Of a DNA stretch of 64,000 bases, positions 1 through 8,450 are shown piece by piece. Within the stretch, counting starts at the first letter, position 1. Every line of letters starts with the position of its first letter. A program made the position numbers and the translations under genes. The stretch is taken from NCBI GenBank assembly GCA_029975435.1, contig JARKPC010000046.1, positions 1 through 64,000 on the forward strand, in the 5' to 3' direction. Origin of the DNA: Propionivibrio sp. (GTDB lineage Bacteria > Pseudomonadota > Gammaproteobacteria > Burkholderiales > Rhodocyclaceae). Below the pieces are notes generated by a model. The model had not been told where the DNA came from and ran no database searches. It saw only the letters and a program-made list of their open reading frames with translations.

Positions 1-643
1 TGAGCTGCCTATCCGGCAGTGACGGAGTACGGACAATGTCGGAATCCGACAATTCATTTCTGAGCTGCCTATCCGGCAGTGACGCTCGACGCAGACTGGA
101 TCGGAGACGGCTCGCTTGTCTGAGCTGCCTATCCGGCAGTGACGACCTCCGGCGGCGGCTGGCTGCCGGCGGGGCTTTTCTGAGCTGCCTATCCGGCAGT
201 GACGAGGCGATGCACCACCGAGACGCACTTTCCCTTTTTCTGAGCTGCCTAGCCATGAACAATTGGAATTTCACATTTCTGAGCTGCCTATCCGGCAGTG
301 ACGCAGATACTTCACTCCGTCCGCGTAGCTTCCACTTTCTGAGCTGCCTATCCGGCAGTGACGAGGAGGTGATCCAGACGTTTTAAGCGCCGTGATTTCT
401 GAGCTGCCTATCCGGCAGTGACGTTGATCGATCTCGGGGAATACCAGCCAGGTCATTTCTGAGCTGCCTATCCGGCAGTGACGGCCCATCTCGACGAAGC
501 GATTGACGTACTGTTTTTCTGAGCTGCCTATCCGGCAGTGACGCAGTATCTTGAAGGTGCAATCAATCGATCCTTTTTCTGAGCTGCCTATCCGGCAGTG
601 ACGTCAGCAGCTAACCGACGCCGAAGAGTCCAACAATTTCTGA
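1..643 (-). CRISPR. Type I-F CRISPR array, leader-distal fragment
   Basis: 28-bp repeats with mostly 32-bp spacers (60-bp period). On the minus strand the repeat contains CTGCCGGATAGGCAG, a 5-bp stem with a 5-nt loop typical of I-F crRNA hairpins. The window opens inside a repeat (1-24). Full repeats start at 57, 117 (TGTC variant), 177, 276, 336, 396, 456, 516 and 576. The repeat at 237-251 is truncated. The last repeat is cut after 7 bases (637-643) by the prophage. Eleven spacers are visible (one truncated, one of 33 bp), and the array continues past the left edge. There is no leader on this side, so its transcription now depends on readout from the prophage. Confidence 0.97.
638..643. repeat. 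Target-site duplication, left copy (TTCTGA)
   Basis: TTCTGA immediately precedes the phage TG end and belongs to the CRISPR repeat. It matches 41445-41450 after the phage CA end. A 5-6 bp duplication is the hallmark of Mu-type transposition. Confidence 0.92.
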
Positions 644-741
644 TGTAGCGCGGCGCGATAAATGACCAGCTCTCGTGAGATATTTAGCGTCCGCATCTGA
701 TTGCGGCCGGTGAAAACAAATTACATAAAACAGAGATGTGG
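644..741. other. Prophage left end with probable transposase-binding repeats
   Basis: This non-coding terminal segment contains GATAAATG at 657-664 and GAGATATTTAGCG near 677-689. Related GATAAA words occur three times within 60 bp of the other phage end, in inverted orientation. Mu A protein binds multiple end sites, so these are the likely equivalents. That role is inferred from position and similarity only. The dam gene ends at 742, so the left-arm transcript runs out through this end into the CRISPR fragment. Confidence 0.6.
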
Positions 742-1563
742 TCAGAACAATAGGCCGCCCATCATCTCGGGTTGGTAATTGGTGATAACCAGTTCGCCGC
801 TTTCCTTCGGTTTCCCCTGGGCGTTGGCGACGCTGTATTTGATGCCGGTTTCGTGGAACGTGAAGGCGTTAAAACAGGCGCGGATGTCGGGGTGGTCGTT
901 AATCGATAACATCACCTTTCCTTTGCAGTCGGCCATGAATGCGGCGAGCTTTTCGTACTGGTCCCACTCGAACGGAACACCATAACCCTCGGTTTCCCAG
1001 TACGGCGGGTCGGCATAGAAGAAGGTGTGCGGGCGGTCGTAACGGCGGGCGCAGTCATCCCACGGTAGGTTCTCGATAGTCGTTCCGGCGGCCAGGCGGA
1101 GATGGGCGCCGGAGAGATTCTCCTCGATGCGCAGCAGATTGACCGTCGGCGCGGTGGTGGCGGTACCGAAGGTCTGGCCGCTCACCTTGCCAGCGAACGC
1201 GTGGTGCTGCAGGTAGAAGAAACGGGCGGCGCGCTGGATATCGGTCAAGGTCGCGGGCTGCTGGAGCTGTGCCCACTTGAACACCTGGCGTGAGGAGATC
1301 GCCCATTTGAACTGGCGGACGAATTCCTCGAGGTGGTTCTGCACCACACGGTAGAGGTTCACCAGCTCGCCGTTGATGTCGTTCAGCACTTCCACCTGGG
1401 CCGGTACCGGGCGCAAGAAATACAGGGCGCCGCCACCGCAGAACAGCTCGACGTAGCATTCATGCGGAGGGAACAAGGGGATCAGCCGGTCAGCCAGGCG
1501 GCGTTTGCCGCCCAGCCACGGGATGATCGGATTGACCGGGTTGTTAAGGATCGCGTTCATCAA
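742..1563 (-). CDS. dam: Phage DNA adenine N6-methyltransferase (D12 class)
   Basis: 273 aa. An N-terminal PWLGGKRRL (residues 15-23) and ELFCGGGAL (about 39-47) form the AdoMet-binding region. YADPPYW near residue 184 is the DPPY catalytic motif of Dam/D12 enzymes. It should methylate adenine in phage or host DNA and so protect against restriction. It overlaps the end of the Com-like gene by 20 bp, as in Mu-like phages where a methylase replaces mom behind com. It is the last gene of the left late arm. Target specificity cannot be read from sequence. Confidence 0.93.
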   Translation of the reverse strand: MMNAILNNPVNPIIPWLGGKRRLADRLIPLFPPHECYVELFCGGGALYFLRPVPAQVEVLNDINGELVNLYRVVQNHLEEFVRQFKWAISSRQVFKWAQLQQPATLTDIQRAARFFYLQHHAFAGKVSGQTFGTATTAPTVNLLRIEENLSGAHLRLAAGTTIENLPWDDCARRYDRPHTFFYADPPYWETEGYGVPFEWDQYEKLAAFMADCKGKVMLSINDHPDIRACFNAFTFHETGIKYSVANAQGKPKESGELVITNYQPEMMGGLLF

Positions 1564-1714
1564 GGCTCTCTTTCTGCACGCTATGTGCTCGATCGGGAGG
1601 CTCGACGGCCTTCAGGTGGTTCATTTCCCCGCACCGGGGGCATTTGATCGCCAGGCGGCGGTAGTCCGCCTCGGCCAGCTTCTTGTTGCACTTACCGCAT
1701 CGAATCTCTTCCAC
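1544..1714 (-). CDS. com: Com-like zinc-finger translational activator
   Basis: About 56 aa from a GTG at 1714; a longer GTG start at 1756 adds 14 residues. Two CxxC knuckles (RCGKC and KCPRC) 20-odd residues apart, followed by GEMNHLKA, match the Mu Com family. Mu Com binds mom mRNA and opens its translation start. Here the dam start lies within the com coding end, so Com probably controls dam translation. The start choice is uncertain because neither GTG has a strong ribosome-binding site. Confidence 0.85.
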   Translation of the reverse strand: MEEIRCGKCNKKLAEADYRRLAIKCPRCGEMNHLKAVEPPDRAHSVQKESLDERDP

Positions 1715-1849
1715 AAAGGTGCCTATCCCGTGTAGGCTTCGGCCCGCTGTGTACACAGCACGGCGCCTCGGCCAAACGCAGGCGGGTTCTGCGGGCGGTG
1801 GCTGTCACGGGTGTTCCACCACCCGTGGCGGTCGCGCCGTCTCTTTCCA

Positions 1850-2425
1850 TCACACCAGCCCGAGCTGCGCCTTGATGGCGACAACAAAGGCGCTCCACTG
1901 GGCCTTCACTGCACCGATCTCGGCAACGGAGCCGGCTTTGCGCGCGGCTTCCTTGCGCGCCAAACGATTCGCGCGGATAGCCGTTTGCGCGGTGCGCCAG
2001 GCGGCAGCAGTGGAGAGGATATCGTCCGCCGCCCATTGTGCCGTCTTGGCTGTCGCGTCCGCCCATGCCTTCACGTAAGCCGGAACGGCGCCTGCATACC
2101 CGGAATCCTTGAACATCTGCGCCTGCGCCTCGGCCTCGGCGTATTCAGTCGCGCGATTGCCGAGCGCAGCGGTGTAGATCGCGTCGGCGTCGGCGTCGAC
2201 TTGCTTGACCAGGGCGGCGATGGCATCGACCAACGATGGAGCGGGCGGATCGGTCAGGATCGGTTTTCCGTCGGCGTCGGCGGAAATAACTTTTCCGGAC
2301 ACCTCGCCGGCCAGCAGCGCGGCGTGCTGTGCGTCTGTGATGTCAACGGCGCCCTCCGGGATATTCTCACCGTGAATCTCTGTGTCGTAGAACCCGCGCG
2401 TCGATGCCGCGTATTTTTTCCCCAT
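1850..2425 (-). CDS. Tail fibre assembly protein
   Basis: 191 aa. The N-terminus (YAASTRGFYDTEIHG, then IPEGAVDITDAQHAALLAGE) is characteristic of tail-fibre assembly chaperones of the Mu gpU / P2 gpG type. The alanine-rich C-terminal half is poorly conserved. It follows the tail fibre gene by 10 bp in the same operon. The chaperone assists fibre folding or attachment and is not expected in the virion. Confidence 0.8.
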   Translation of the reverse strand: MGKKYAASTRGFYDTEIHGENIPEGAVDITDAQHAALLAGEVSGKVISADADGKPILTDPPAPSLVDAIAALVKQVDADADAIYTAALGNRATEYAEAEAQAQMFKDSGYAGAVPAYVKAWADATAKTAQWAADDILSTAAAWRTAQTAIRANRLARKEAARKAGSVAEIGAVKAQWSAFVVAIKAQLGLV

Positions 2426-2435
2426 GTCTCTCTCC

Positions 2436-3344
2436 TTACCAGCCGACCGTTATATGTCGGTAGGCGGCATTCCCGCCCGTCGAATAGTGATAAATCGTGA
2501 TCGCGCTGTTGCTTGTCAGCGCGACCTGCCCCGAGAAGTTCGTGCTCAGGTTGACTGACCCGCCGACACACACCACGGATCCCAATATCGCGTTCGGGAA
2601 GGTAATCGGCAACGTGACTGCCTGATTGCTCCCCGAGGTGATAGCAGACGACGCGCCCCATTGCACAATCCATCCGCCAAGCCACGACGGAAACTTGATA
2701 TACCCGGACTGGGCGGCGTTGAAGACAAATCCTGCCGCCGTCGCGATGGCCGACAAGGCACTGCGAATCCAGCCCGTCGAGGCTGGTTTCGCGCTGTTGT
2801 CTGCAAACGTCGGGTCATTGGCGGTGGTTACCGTGGCTATCCCAACCGCTGGGTTCAGCAACACCCATTTGTCCAAAACATTGTCGTAGCGAAGCGCTGA
2901 CCAGTACCCGGCGCCGGCGATATCTCCGGCGACGAGGGGCAGGTTGTTGCCCTTGACGATGGTTTTTGCGGCAATGGTTCCGGCGGCGGGGGTGAAGGTC
3001 GGGGTCGTTGTCGCGTTTGCCGATCCGGCGCGCACATGCAGCGTCATGCCGTGGGTTAACGAGGTTATTGCCGGCGTGAAGACAGCAGCAATGGCATCGG
3101 CGGTTCCGCCTGCCAGTGCAATCACCCCGGCTTTTTGCTGAATGGCCATGCGTACAGCCTTGCTAACCTGAGTCAGATCAGCATCGTCAGGAACGAGACC
3201 AACACCGGCTATCAATCCTGACAGCTCACGCATCGGATCTTCAATTGCGGCTGCCGGAACCGCGCTTCCTTCGACGCCGGTCGACGGATTCCCGTCGATG
3301 TAAGGATCATTGTCGGCGCCGCCGACGGGGGGGACGTATTTCAT
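2436..3344 (-). CDS. Tail fibre / host-range protein
   Basis: 302 aa. The N-terminal part (KYVPPVGGADNDPY, PMRELSGLIAGVGL) resembles fibre-base regions of Mu-like and lambda-like phages. The C-terminus has GYIKFPSWLGGWIVQWG, the signature of the gp53-like distal fibre domain seen in many Caudoviricetes fibres. It should form the receptor-binding fibre of the contractile tail. The short length suggests a compact fibre compared with Mu gpS. The neighbouring chaperone gene supports the call. Confidence 0.85.
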   Translation of the reverse strand: MKYVPPVGGADNDPYIDGNPSTGVEGSAVPAAAIEDPMRELSGLIAGVGLVPDDADLTQVSKAVRMAIQQKAGVIALAGGTADAIAAVFTPAITSLTHGMTLHVRAGSANATTTPTFTPAAGTIAAKTIVKGNNLPLVAGDIAGAGYWSALRYDNVLDKWVLLNPAVGIATVTTANDPTFADNSAKPASTGWIRSALSAIATAAGFVFNAAQSGYIKFPSWLGGWIVQWGASSAITSGSNQAVTLPITFPNAILGSVVCVGGSVNLSTNFSGQVALTSNSAITIYHYSTGGNAAYRHITVGW

Positions 3345-3947
3345 TTACGCTCCTTCATACGAAACAATCAGGTTGGTGTGGGCTTGCTTGAGGCGTTTCA
3401 GGCGGCATTCCAGGTCTTCGGCACGGGTCAGTTTTCCTAGCCGGTCGCCGCATTGGCTTGAGCCGGTGCGGAACGGTGTGTAGCGCGCTCCGGAGACACG
3501 GACGCGCCAGGTGTGGCGGACCGCATGACCTCCGAGCAACCGATCGCCGCAATGGCTGAGCCCGGCGACAAACGGCCGGAATTCATCGATCTCGACCGCG
3601 TAACCCAACCGGGCCGCGAAGGCGATAAACCAGGCGCGACTGGATCCGCCCTGCTGGGTGAGGATGGAAACCACGTTCTGCCGGCGTTCTGCCACGGTTG
3701 TAGCCAGCTCGGCGCTGCAAGCGTCTGGGAGACCGACCACGCGCTCCCAGTCCGCCAGCAATTCGAGCGCGGACTCGGGGAGTGCTTCGCCGAGGAGCTG
3801 CTCGGAGCGCGCATCGACGCGCGCCAGTTCCTCCGCCAGCGCGGCCAGCAGCTTCGTGAGCAGGGCGTCAGCGCGGCGCGGCCAGGCATCACCCGGCGGC
3901 AGCAGTGCCTGCAACTGCGTCCGGTAGTCGGTCGGCGTCATGCCCAT
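3345..3947 (-). CDS. Baseplate-to-fibre connector, Mu gp48 / YmfQ family
   Basis: 200 aa. The N-terminus (TDYRTQLQALLPPGDAWPR) and the central VVGLPDACSAELATTVAERR segment are typical of the YmfQ/DUF2313 family (Mu gp48). A Cys/Gly-rich C-terminal half contains two copies of an SxCGDRLG-like element (SHCGDRLLGG and SQCGDRLGK). The start overlaps the end of the gp47-like gene by 10 bp. The protein is a structural tail-tip component, assigned from family and position. Confidence 0.88.
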   Translation of the reverse strand: MGMTPTDYRTQLQALLPPGDAWPRRADALLTKLLAALAEELARVDARSEQLLGEALPESALELLADWERVVGLPDACSAELATTVAERRQNVVSILTQQGGSSRAWFIAFAARLGYAVEIDEFRPFVAGLSHCGDRLLGGHAVRHTWRVRVSGARYTPFRTGSSQCGDRLGKLTRAEDLECRLKRLKQAHTNLIVSYEGA

Positions 3948-5008
3948 GCCAGGCTTCCGAAGGTGGCCATCGCGCCGACGGCCGGCGTTACATCGGTCAC
4001 CGGCGCGATCAGATGATGATCGGTTTCGCCAGCCGCCAGGGAGATCGCTTCGCGGATGTGCGACAACAGGATCCGGCCTTCGCCGAGGCCGCCTTCCGGC
4101 TCCGCCTCGCGCAGCAACAGATCGCGCAGACTGGCTTCGACCGCCGCCTTGACGCTGGCCGTCGCCGGCACCAGTTCAACCTCGAATGCGACCGGTGCGG
4201 CGACCGGCGCCACGACAAACAATTCTGCCGCCACGGGCCGGCGCTCGTCGATATAGGCCTGCACCGCCGCCACTTCATTGACGTCCGGGATCAGGCTGGC
4301 GTCGTCGTCGCGGACAAAGCGCACCGTGACGGTGCCGTCGCCCATTTCCTCCGGGTAACACCAGGCGCGGGTCACGCCCGGAACTTCCTTGGCCCAGGCC
4401 ACATAATCGGCTTTCGCTCCGCCCATCGGCGGCTCCTGAATGCGCTCGAGCAGACGGATGCGCAGACTGTCGTCGTCCTCGATATCGGCGCCGCCAGTCA
4501 GCGCGCCCGCGGTGACCGTTGCCGCGGCGTTAATCCCGGCGATCGGGGAGTCCAACGTTAACGCGCTGCCTGCGGCGGCATTCCCCGCCTGGCCGGCGAT
4601 ATCCGCGACAATCGTCACCAGGGCCGAGCCACCGGCAATCGTCGCCTCGCTCTCGGCGGCATAGGCCGTACCGTCCGAGCGCTTGAACACGGTCCCCGCG
4701 GGAATCACCGCGCCGTCACTGCCTGTCACCGTGGCCTGACCGACGGCATAGGCGGCGGGAATGCGGCCGATGGTCAGCCAGATCCGCGCGTGGCGCTCAA
4801 GGATCTCGGCATCCGCCGTATCCGGCAGGATCTGCCTCGACAGCCAGTCCAGATACCCATAGAGGCCATGCGTGGCGCCCGCGTGGACGCGGGCCAACAC
4901 GTTCAGGTTCGACCGGCGCAGCCGCGCATCGGCACCGGGCAAGCGGCTTTCGATATCGGCAACGGCGCGCTCGATCAGCGTCGGGAGATCTGGGCGGGAA
5001 AAGCTCAT
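3938..5008 (-). CDS. Baseplate J-like protein (Mu gp47)
   Basis: 356 aa from the ATG at 5008, which begins MSFSRPDLPTLIERAVAD. An upstream in-frame start at 5035 would run into the preceding gene. Features of the baseplate J family are the N-terminal helix, an IPAGTVFKRSDGTAYA segment near residue 115, and ERIQEPPMGGAKADYVAWA in the middle. It should form the wedge of the contractile-tail baseplate. Only one base separates it from the stop of the gp46-like gene. Confidence 0.92.
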   Translation of the reverse strand: MSFSRPDLPTLIERAVADIESRLPGADARLRRSNLNVLARVHAGATHGLYGYLDWLSRQILPDTADAEILERHARIWLTIGRIPAAYAVGQATVTGSDGAVIPAGTVFKRSDGTAYAAESEATIAGGSALVTIVADIAGQAGNAAAGSALTLDSPIAGINAAATVTAGALTGGADIEDDDSLRIRLLERIQEPPMGGAKADYVAWAKEVPGVTRAWCYPEEMGDGTVTVRFVRDDDASLIPDVNEVAAVQAYIDERRPVAAELFVVAPVAAPVAFEVELVPATASVKAAVEASLRDLLLREAEPEGGLGEGRILLSHIREAISLAAGETDHHLIAPVTDVTPAVGAMATFGSLAWA

Positions 5009-5009
5009 G

Positions 5010-5462
5010 TCACATGGCGCTCCACAGGAGTTCAAAACGGATCGGCACCTGAGTGCCGTCGGGGCGATGGATGCGCACCAGCATGCCCATCACCTCGTCG
5101 CGCGGGATAAAGGTCTCGACATCCACCGAACTCGCCACACCGTCGGCGATCAACCAGGCCAGCGCCTCCTCGGCGTACTGTTTTGCGGTGTTCAACGATT
5201 GCTGCAACTGCTTGGCGGCGCGCAACAGCCACAAGCGGCTGCCGAAACGATCATCGTCTGCCGCCGGATAGGCATCCGCCCACCAGCCCCGGCGGTCGGT
5301 CTGGCCGAGCGGCAAGGCATCGTCTTCCTTGGCGCGGGCGTCCGAGAACAGCGAGAGAATGACGGCCGTCTCCAGACCGTCATCGGCCGCCAGCAAGGCA
5401 TTGTCCAGGGCCAGATCAATGCCGTGGTCGAGATCGAGGAAGACGGTGCGCAGGTCGGTCAT
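5010..5462 (-). CDS. Baseplate protein, Mu gp46 family
   Basis: 150 aa. DRRGWWADAYP (about residues 56-66), FGSRLWLLRAAKQ and an EEALAWLIADGVA segment identify the phage GP46 family, the baseplate wedge equivalent of gpW. The gene overlaps the spike gene by 4 bp (ATGA-type coupling) and abuts the baseplate J gene. The order gp45-gp46-gp47-gp48 is as in Mu. Confidence 0.92.
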   Translation of the reverse strand: MTDLRTVFLDLDHGIDLALDNALLAADDGLETAVILSLFSDARAKEDDALPLGQTDRRGWWADAYPAADDDRFGSRLWLLRAAKQLQQSLNTAKQYAEEALAWLIADGVASSVDVETFIPRDEVMGMLVRIHRPDGTQVPIRFELLWSAM

Positions 5463-6028
5463 AGCATCTTCTGCGTCGGGACGGCAGTTTCACCGTTCGC
5501 ATCGTTTTCGTGATGGGTGTGGCTGTCGTAGACGGTGCGCATCGACTCCATCGTCTTGCCGTCGCTGTCGCAGCGATCCTTGATCTCGCCGGTGACTTCG
5601 AGCAACGGCGTTTCCATCCGCACCTTGGGCGTGTTGGTGAGGGTGATCGGCAGGGTCGCCCCATCGATCACGATGCCGTCACGGGTCAGATGCACCTTCT
5701 GCCCGAGATCATCGTAAAGCGCGGCCTCACCGGGCGCGATCGCCTTCAAGCGGAATTCCCGATCCGCCACGCAAATCATCACGCCATGATCGCGATCGGC
5801 GCCGACGGAAAAGTACAAGCCCTCACGCTTCCCGGGAGGGATCGAGGTGAAGCCGTACTGGTGCAGGATCTCGACACCGTCGCGCACTTCGCCATCGAGC
5901 AGCTTGACCTGCGCCGACTGGATCTTGCCGGCATCGTTGATCGCCGTGACGACCGCGCGGGCGACCATCAGCCGCAACCGCCTGGCAGTCGGCGCGAGCA
6001 TGCGCGAGACGAGCGTGGTGATGTCCAT
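5459..6028 (-). CDS. Tail spike / baseplate hub tip protein, Mu gp45
   Basis: 189 aa. The N-terminal helix (MLAPTARRLRLMVARAVV) and OB-fold-like region match Mu gp45. Near the C-terminus YDSHTHHEND supplies the HxH metal-binding motif of membrane-piercing spike tips. The protein should trimerise under the baseplate and puncture the outer membrane. Its start shares a base with the end of the gp44-like gene. Confidence 0.9.
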   Translation of the reverse strand: MDITTLVSRMLAPTARRLRLMVARAVVTAINDAGKIQSAQVKLLDGEVRDGVEILHQYGFTSIPPGKREGLYFSVGADRDHGVMICVADREFRLKAIAPGEAALYDDLGQKVHLTRDGIVIDGATLPITLTNTPKVRMETPLLEVTGEIKDRCDSDGKTMESMRTVYDSHTHHENDANGETAVPTQKML

Positions 6029-7146
6029 CAGAGCATGCTCCAGTCTTCGGCCTTCTCGCGTTTCTCGCGCTGCTCCTTGGTGCGCAACTTGCCGAACAGC
6101 TTCGATTGCGAGACGCCCTCCAGGAGCTGGAAGGATTCAGGCTTGGCGATCGCCAGTTCGGTCAGCGTGCCCTGACGATCGTCAAGCGAATAGGTGCAGC
6201 CGACGATCAGCATCTCGGCGTTGTCGAGCCACAACAATGGCGAAGTCACGGAGACCAGCACATTCGGTTGCCACAGCCCACCACCGGGCCGCTTCCATCC
6301 TTGCACGGTGACCGACCCGCGGGCGCTGCGGCCGCGGCGCACGTTGCGCTCCCATTCAGCGCGATCGCGCAGGGATGTGTTCTCGCTGTGGCTTTCGGCC
6401 AGAACGATCAAGGGACGATGCCGGGTGATGATTTCGTCCTTCACCGAAGCCGACGGGGAAGCGTGTTCGATATCGCCGTCGGCGCCGAGCCGGCCGTGGG
6501 CCTTGGCAATGTAGGTCGAGAACCGTTCCTTCCGCGAAAACTCAGCACGTGCCGCCTTGATGTTGCGGCCTTCGACCAGGCCCACCTCGAGGCGCTCTTT
6601 TCCTGCCCGGGTAATCACCAGGTGGCCGGCGGGATTGCTGGTCAACAACAAGGCGCGCATGCGGGCCGCGCGTTCCAGGCATTCGAAGACAGTTTCGCCC
6701 TCTTGAATATTCCAGGAGCCGAACGCCTTGCCGAGATCCGCGTCGACGACCAGGCCGACGCCGAACGGCTTCAGCAGATCCTTGGCCAGCTGGTCGATCT
6801 TGACGTTGTGCCACTGGCCGCTTTTGTGAATAGCCGAGCTATCGACCAGGTCGCACGTCTTGTCGCGGCCGGCGATGCGAATGGTGTGTTTCTCGGCGTC
6901 GTAGTCTGGCGAGACCACATCCACCCAGCCGGTGATGATCGCGGTGCTGTCCAGGAACAGCTGGCATGCCTGCCCCGGCTTGATTGGCGAGGCCTGCGGC
7001 TGGCCGGGCCAGCGCTCGGTGACTTCCAGTTCGAAGGTACCGGCCATCTGCTCGATCGAGCGCGTCACGCGGACGGTTTTCCAGCCGCCGTAATAAACGC
7101 CGTCGATCTTGAGTTCTGCGATGCCGGAGGGGATGTCGGATGCCAT
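6028..7146 (-). CDS. Baseplate hub protein, Mu gp44 (gpP)
   Basis: 372 aa. The N-terminal region (YYGGWKTVRVTRSIEQMAGTF) and the HTIRIAGRDKTCDLVDSSA segment are typical of Mu gpP / phage late-control D type hub proteins. It sits directly behind one copy of the late-promoter motif (7175-7198). This gene therefore starts a transcription unit, as gene P does in Mu. The ATG lies 28 bp from the motif. The C-terminus is strongly basic and acidic (KLRTKEQREKREKAED). Confidence 0.92.
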   Translation of the reverse strand: MASDIPSGIAELKIDGVYYGGWKTVRVTRSIEQMAGTFELEVTERWPGQPQASPIKPGQACQLFLDSTAIITGWVDVVSPDYDAEKHTIRIAGRDKTCDLVDSSAIHKSGQWHNVKIDQLAKDLLKPFGVGLVVDADLGKAFGSWNIQEGETVFECLERAARMRALLLTSNPAGHLVITRAGKERLEVGLVEGRNIKAARAEFSRKERFSTYIAKAHGRLGADGDIEHASPSASVKDEIITRHRPLIVLAESHSENTSLRDRAEWERNVRRGRSARGSVTVQGWKRPGGGLWQPNVLVSVTSPLLWLDNAEMLIVGCTYSLDDRQGTLTELAIAKPESFQLLEGVSQSKLFGKLRTKEQREKREKAEDWSML

Positions 7147-7174
7147 GCAGGGAGGCTACCCGTCACCTCTTTTA

Positions 7175-7198
7175 GCATCGACTAAAGGGCTTTAATAC
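7175..7198 (-). promoter_or_regulatory. Putative late promoter element (PP equivalent)
   Basis: On the minus strand the site reads TATTAAAGCCCTTTAGTCGA within a 24-bp stretch. It is almost identical to the copies at 17554-17576 (before the I protease) and 30527-30548 (before the endolysin). It has dyad symmetry TAAAG-CC-CTTTA. It lies between the stop of gp43 and the start of gp44, the position of Mu PP, 28 bp from the ATG. Confidence 0.75.
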
Positions 7199-8443
7199 TC
7201 AATCGGTCAGGATTTCCAGCGCCGCCCCACCGGGCACAAACCCCGGATGCCGGATGAGCCGACCGTTGCGCGATATCAGTTCCTCCGCCCGGGTGGCGTC
7301 GCCGTGGATCGCATGCGCCGCGACCAGGGCGGGAACCGTGGCGGGCAACGTGGCGCGGGCAACGCGTGGGGCGTTGATGGCGCGGGCGGTGAGATCGCGC
7401 ACCAGGGCGACGCGCAGCGTGGTCAGCGCCTGGTAGACCTCCTCGGACACCGTTTGCGGCTCGGTTGCCGTCGGCACCACGCCGGCGGCCTCGTCATCCA
7501 GCCTAGACGCCAGGTCGTCGCGTGCGGCCACCGCCTGGTCGTAGGTGGCGAACTCGACGCGGCTGGCCACGCGCGCGCCCTCGATCAGCGCAGCCCGTCG
7601 GGTCAGACCGGCGAGCGCGGCCTGGTTGGTGGCCTGCCTCCGGCGCGACGGGGTGGTCTTGGCGACGCCGGGGTAATCGCCGCCGTAGGAGAACAGCCCG
7701 CGATACGAGAGCAACGCCGTGGCCGGGCTTTGCGCCAGCGCCTTCAAGGTGCCGATCATGCCGAGCACGCTCTGGGCGTACGCCGCCGGGGCGCGGATCA
7801 GGCTGTTCAAGCTGCCCACCACGCCGCTGACCGTCGCCGTGTAGTCCGCCAGGATGGAGATGTCAGGGACAATATTTCGGCGCGCAGCTTCCAGCTTTTT
7901 CATGGCATCACGGGCCAACTCCAGGGCGCTGTCTTCGACAAACTCCGGGGCGTCATCGAGCGTGTATTCCGTCGCGAAATCCTCGGCGATCGCCGTGTTG
8001 GCGGCATCGGCCGACTTCTCGACTGCGTCTTGCGTGTCCTCGCGCTGCGACGGTTCGGCGTTCTCTCCGGCTTCGACGAAATCCAGGGAGAAGCGGGCCA
8101 GCCCGCCTTCTTCGGTTGATTCGGAAATGCGTGCCGGGCTGATCAGCGTCACGGTGCGTTGACCGTAGTACGGATGCACCAGGACACCCGGGCCGGGCTG
8201 CTTGAGGGCGGCGATCAGCGCATCACGGGCCGGCATGTAATCCGGGCCGATGACGATCGCTTCGACGTTGAACTGATCGGCCTTGAGACCGAGATCCTCG
8301 GGATACGCGTCGTCGCGCTGCGGGTATTCGTGCAGCGCCACGCGGCGCCCGACCTGCGTCTGATTGGACTTGACGCTGAACGGAACGCCGCGAAACGAGG
8401 CGGGGCGCAAACTGCGGCGCCAGGGGGCGAGGTAGCGGGTCAT
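7199..8443 (-). CDS. DNA circularisation / baseplate protein, Mu gp43 (gpN)
   Basis: 414 aa. The N-terminal WRRSLRPASFRGVPFSV and GRRVALHEYPQRDDAYPEDLG segments are diagnostic of the gpN DNA-circularisation family (Mu gp43). PGPGVLVHPYYG lies near residue 90. In Mu the protein is a baseplate component required for infection. It lies directly downstream of the tape measure gene, as in Mu. Confidence 0.92.
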   Translation of the reverse strand: MTRYLAPWRRSLRPASFRGVPFSVKSNQTQVGRRVALHEYPQRDDAYPEDLGLKADQFNVEAIVIGPDYMPARDALIAALKQPGPGVLVHPYYGQRTVTLISPARISESTEEGGLARFSLDFVEAGENAEPSQREDTQDAVEKSADAANTAIAEDFATEYTLDDAPEFVEDSALELARDAMKKLEAARRNIVPDISILADYTATVSGVVGSLNSLIRAPAAYAQSVLGMIGTLKALAQSPATALLSYRGLFSYGGDYPGVAKTTPSRRRQATNQAALAGLTRRAALIEGARVASRVEFATYDQAVAARDDLASRLDDEAAGVVPTATEPQTVSEEVYQALTTLRVALVRDLTARAINAPRVARATLPATVPALVAAHAIHGDATRAEELISRNGRLIRHPGFVPGGAALEILTD

Positions 8444-8450
8444 GGAAGCA

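Noticed and set aside
36..386. Open frames across the CRISPR repeats (also 41438-43676)
   Set aside because: They repeat FLSCLSGSD or RHCRIGSSE every 20 residues because the DNA repeat is 60 bp. These are array shadows, not proteins.
638..643. A 5-bp instead of 6-bp target duplication
   Set aside because: Only the 6-bp choice leaves TG...CA phage ends. A 5-bp choice would give ends beginning or ending in AT, so 6 bp is preferred, although 5 bp is usual for Mu.
1757..1849. Fourth late-promoter motif (Pmom equivalent) before com
   Set aside because: The segment was read for the CTTTAG core and none was found; com-dam is probably served from upstream.
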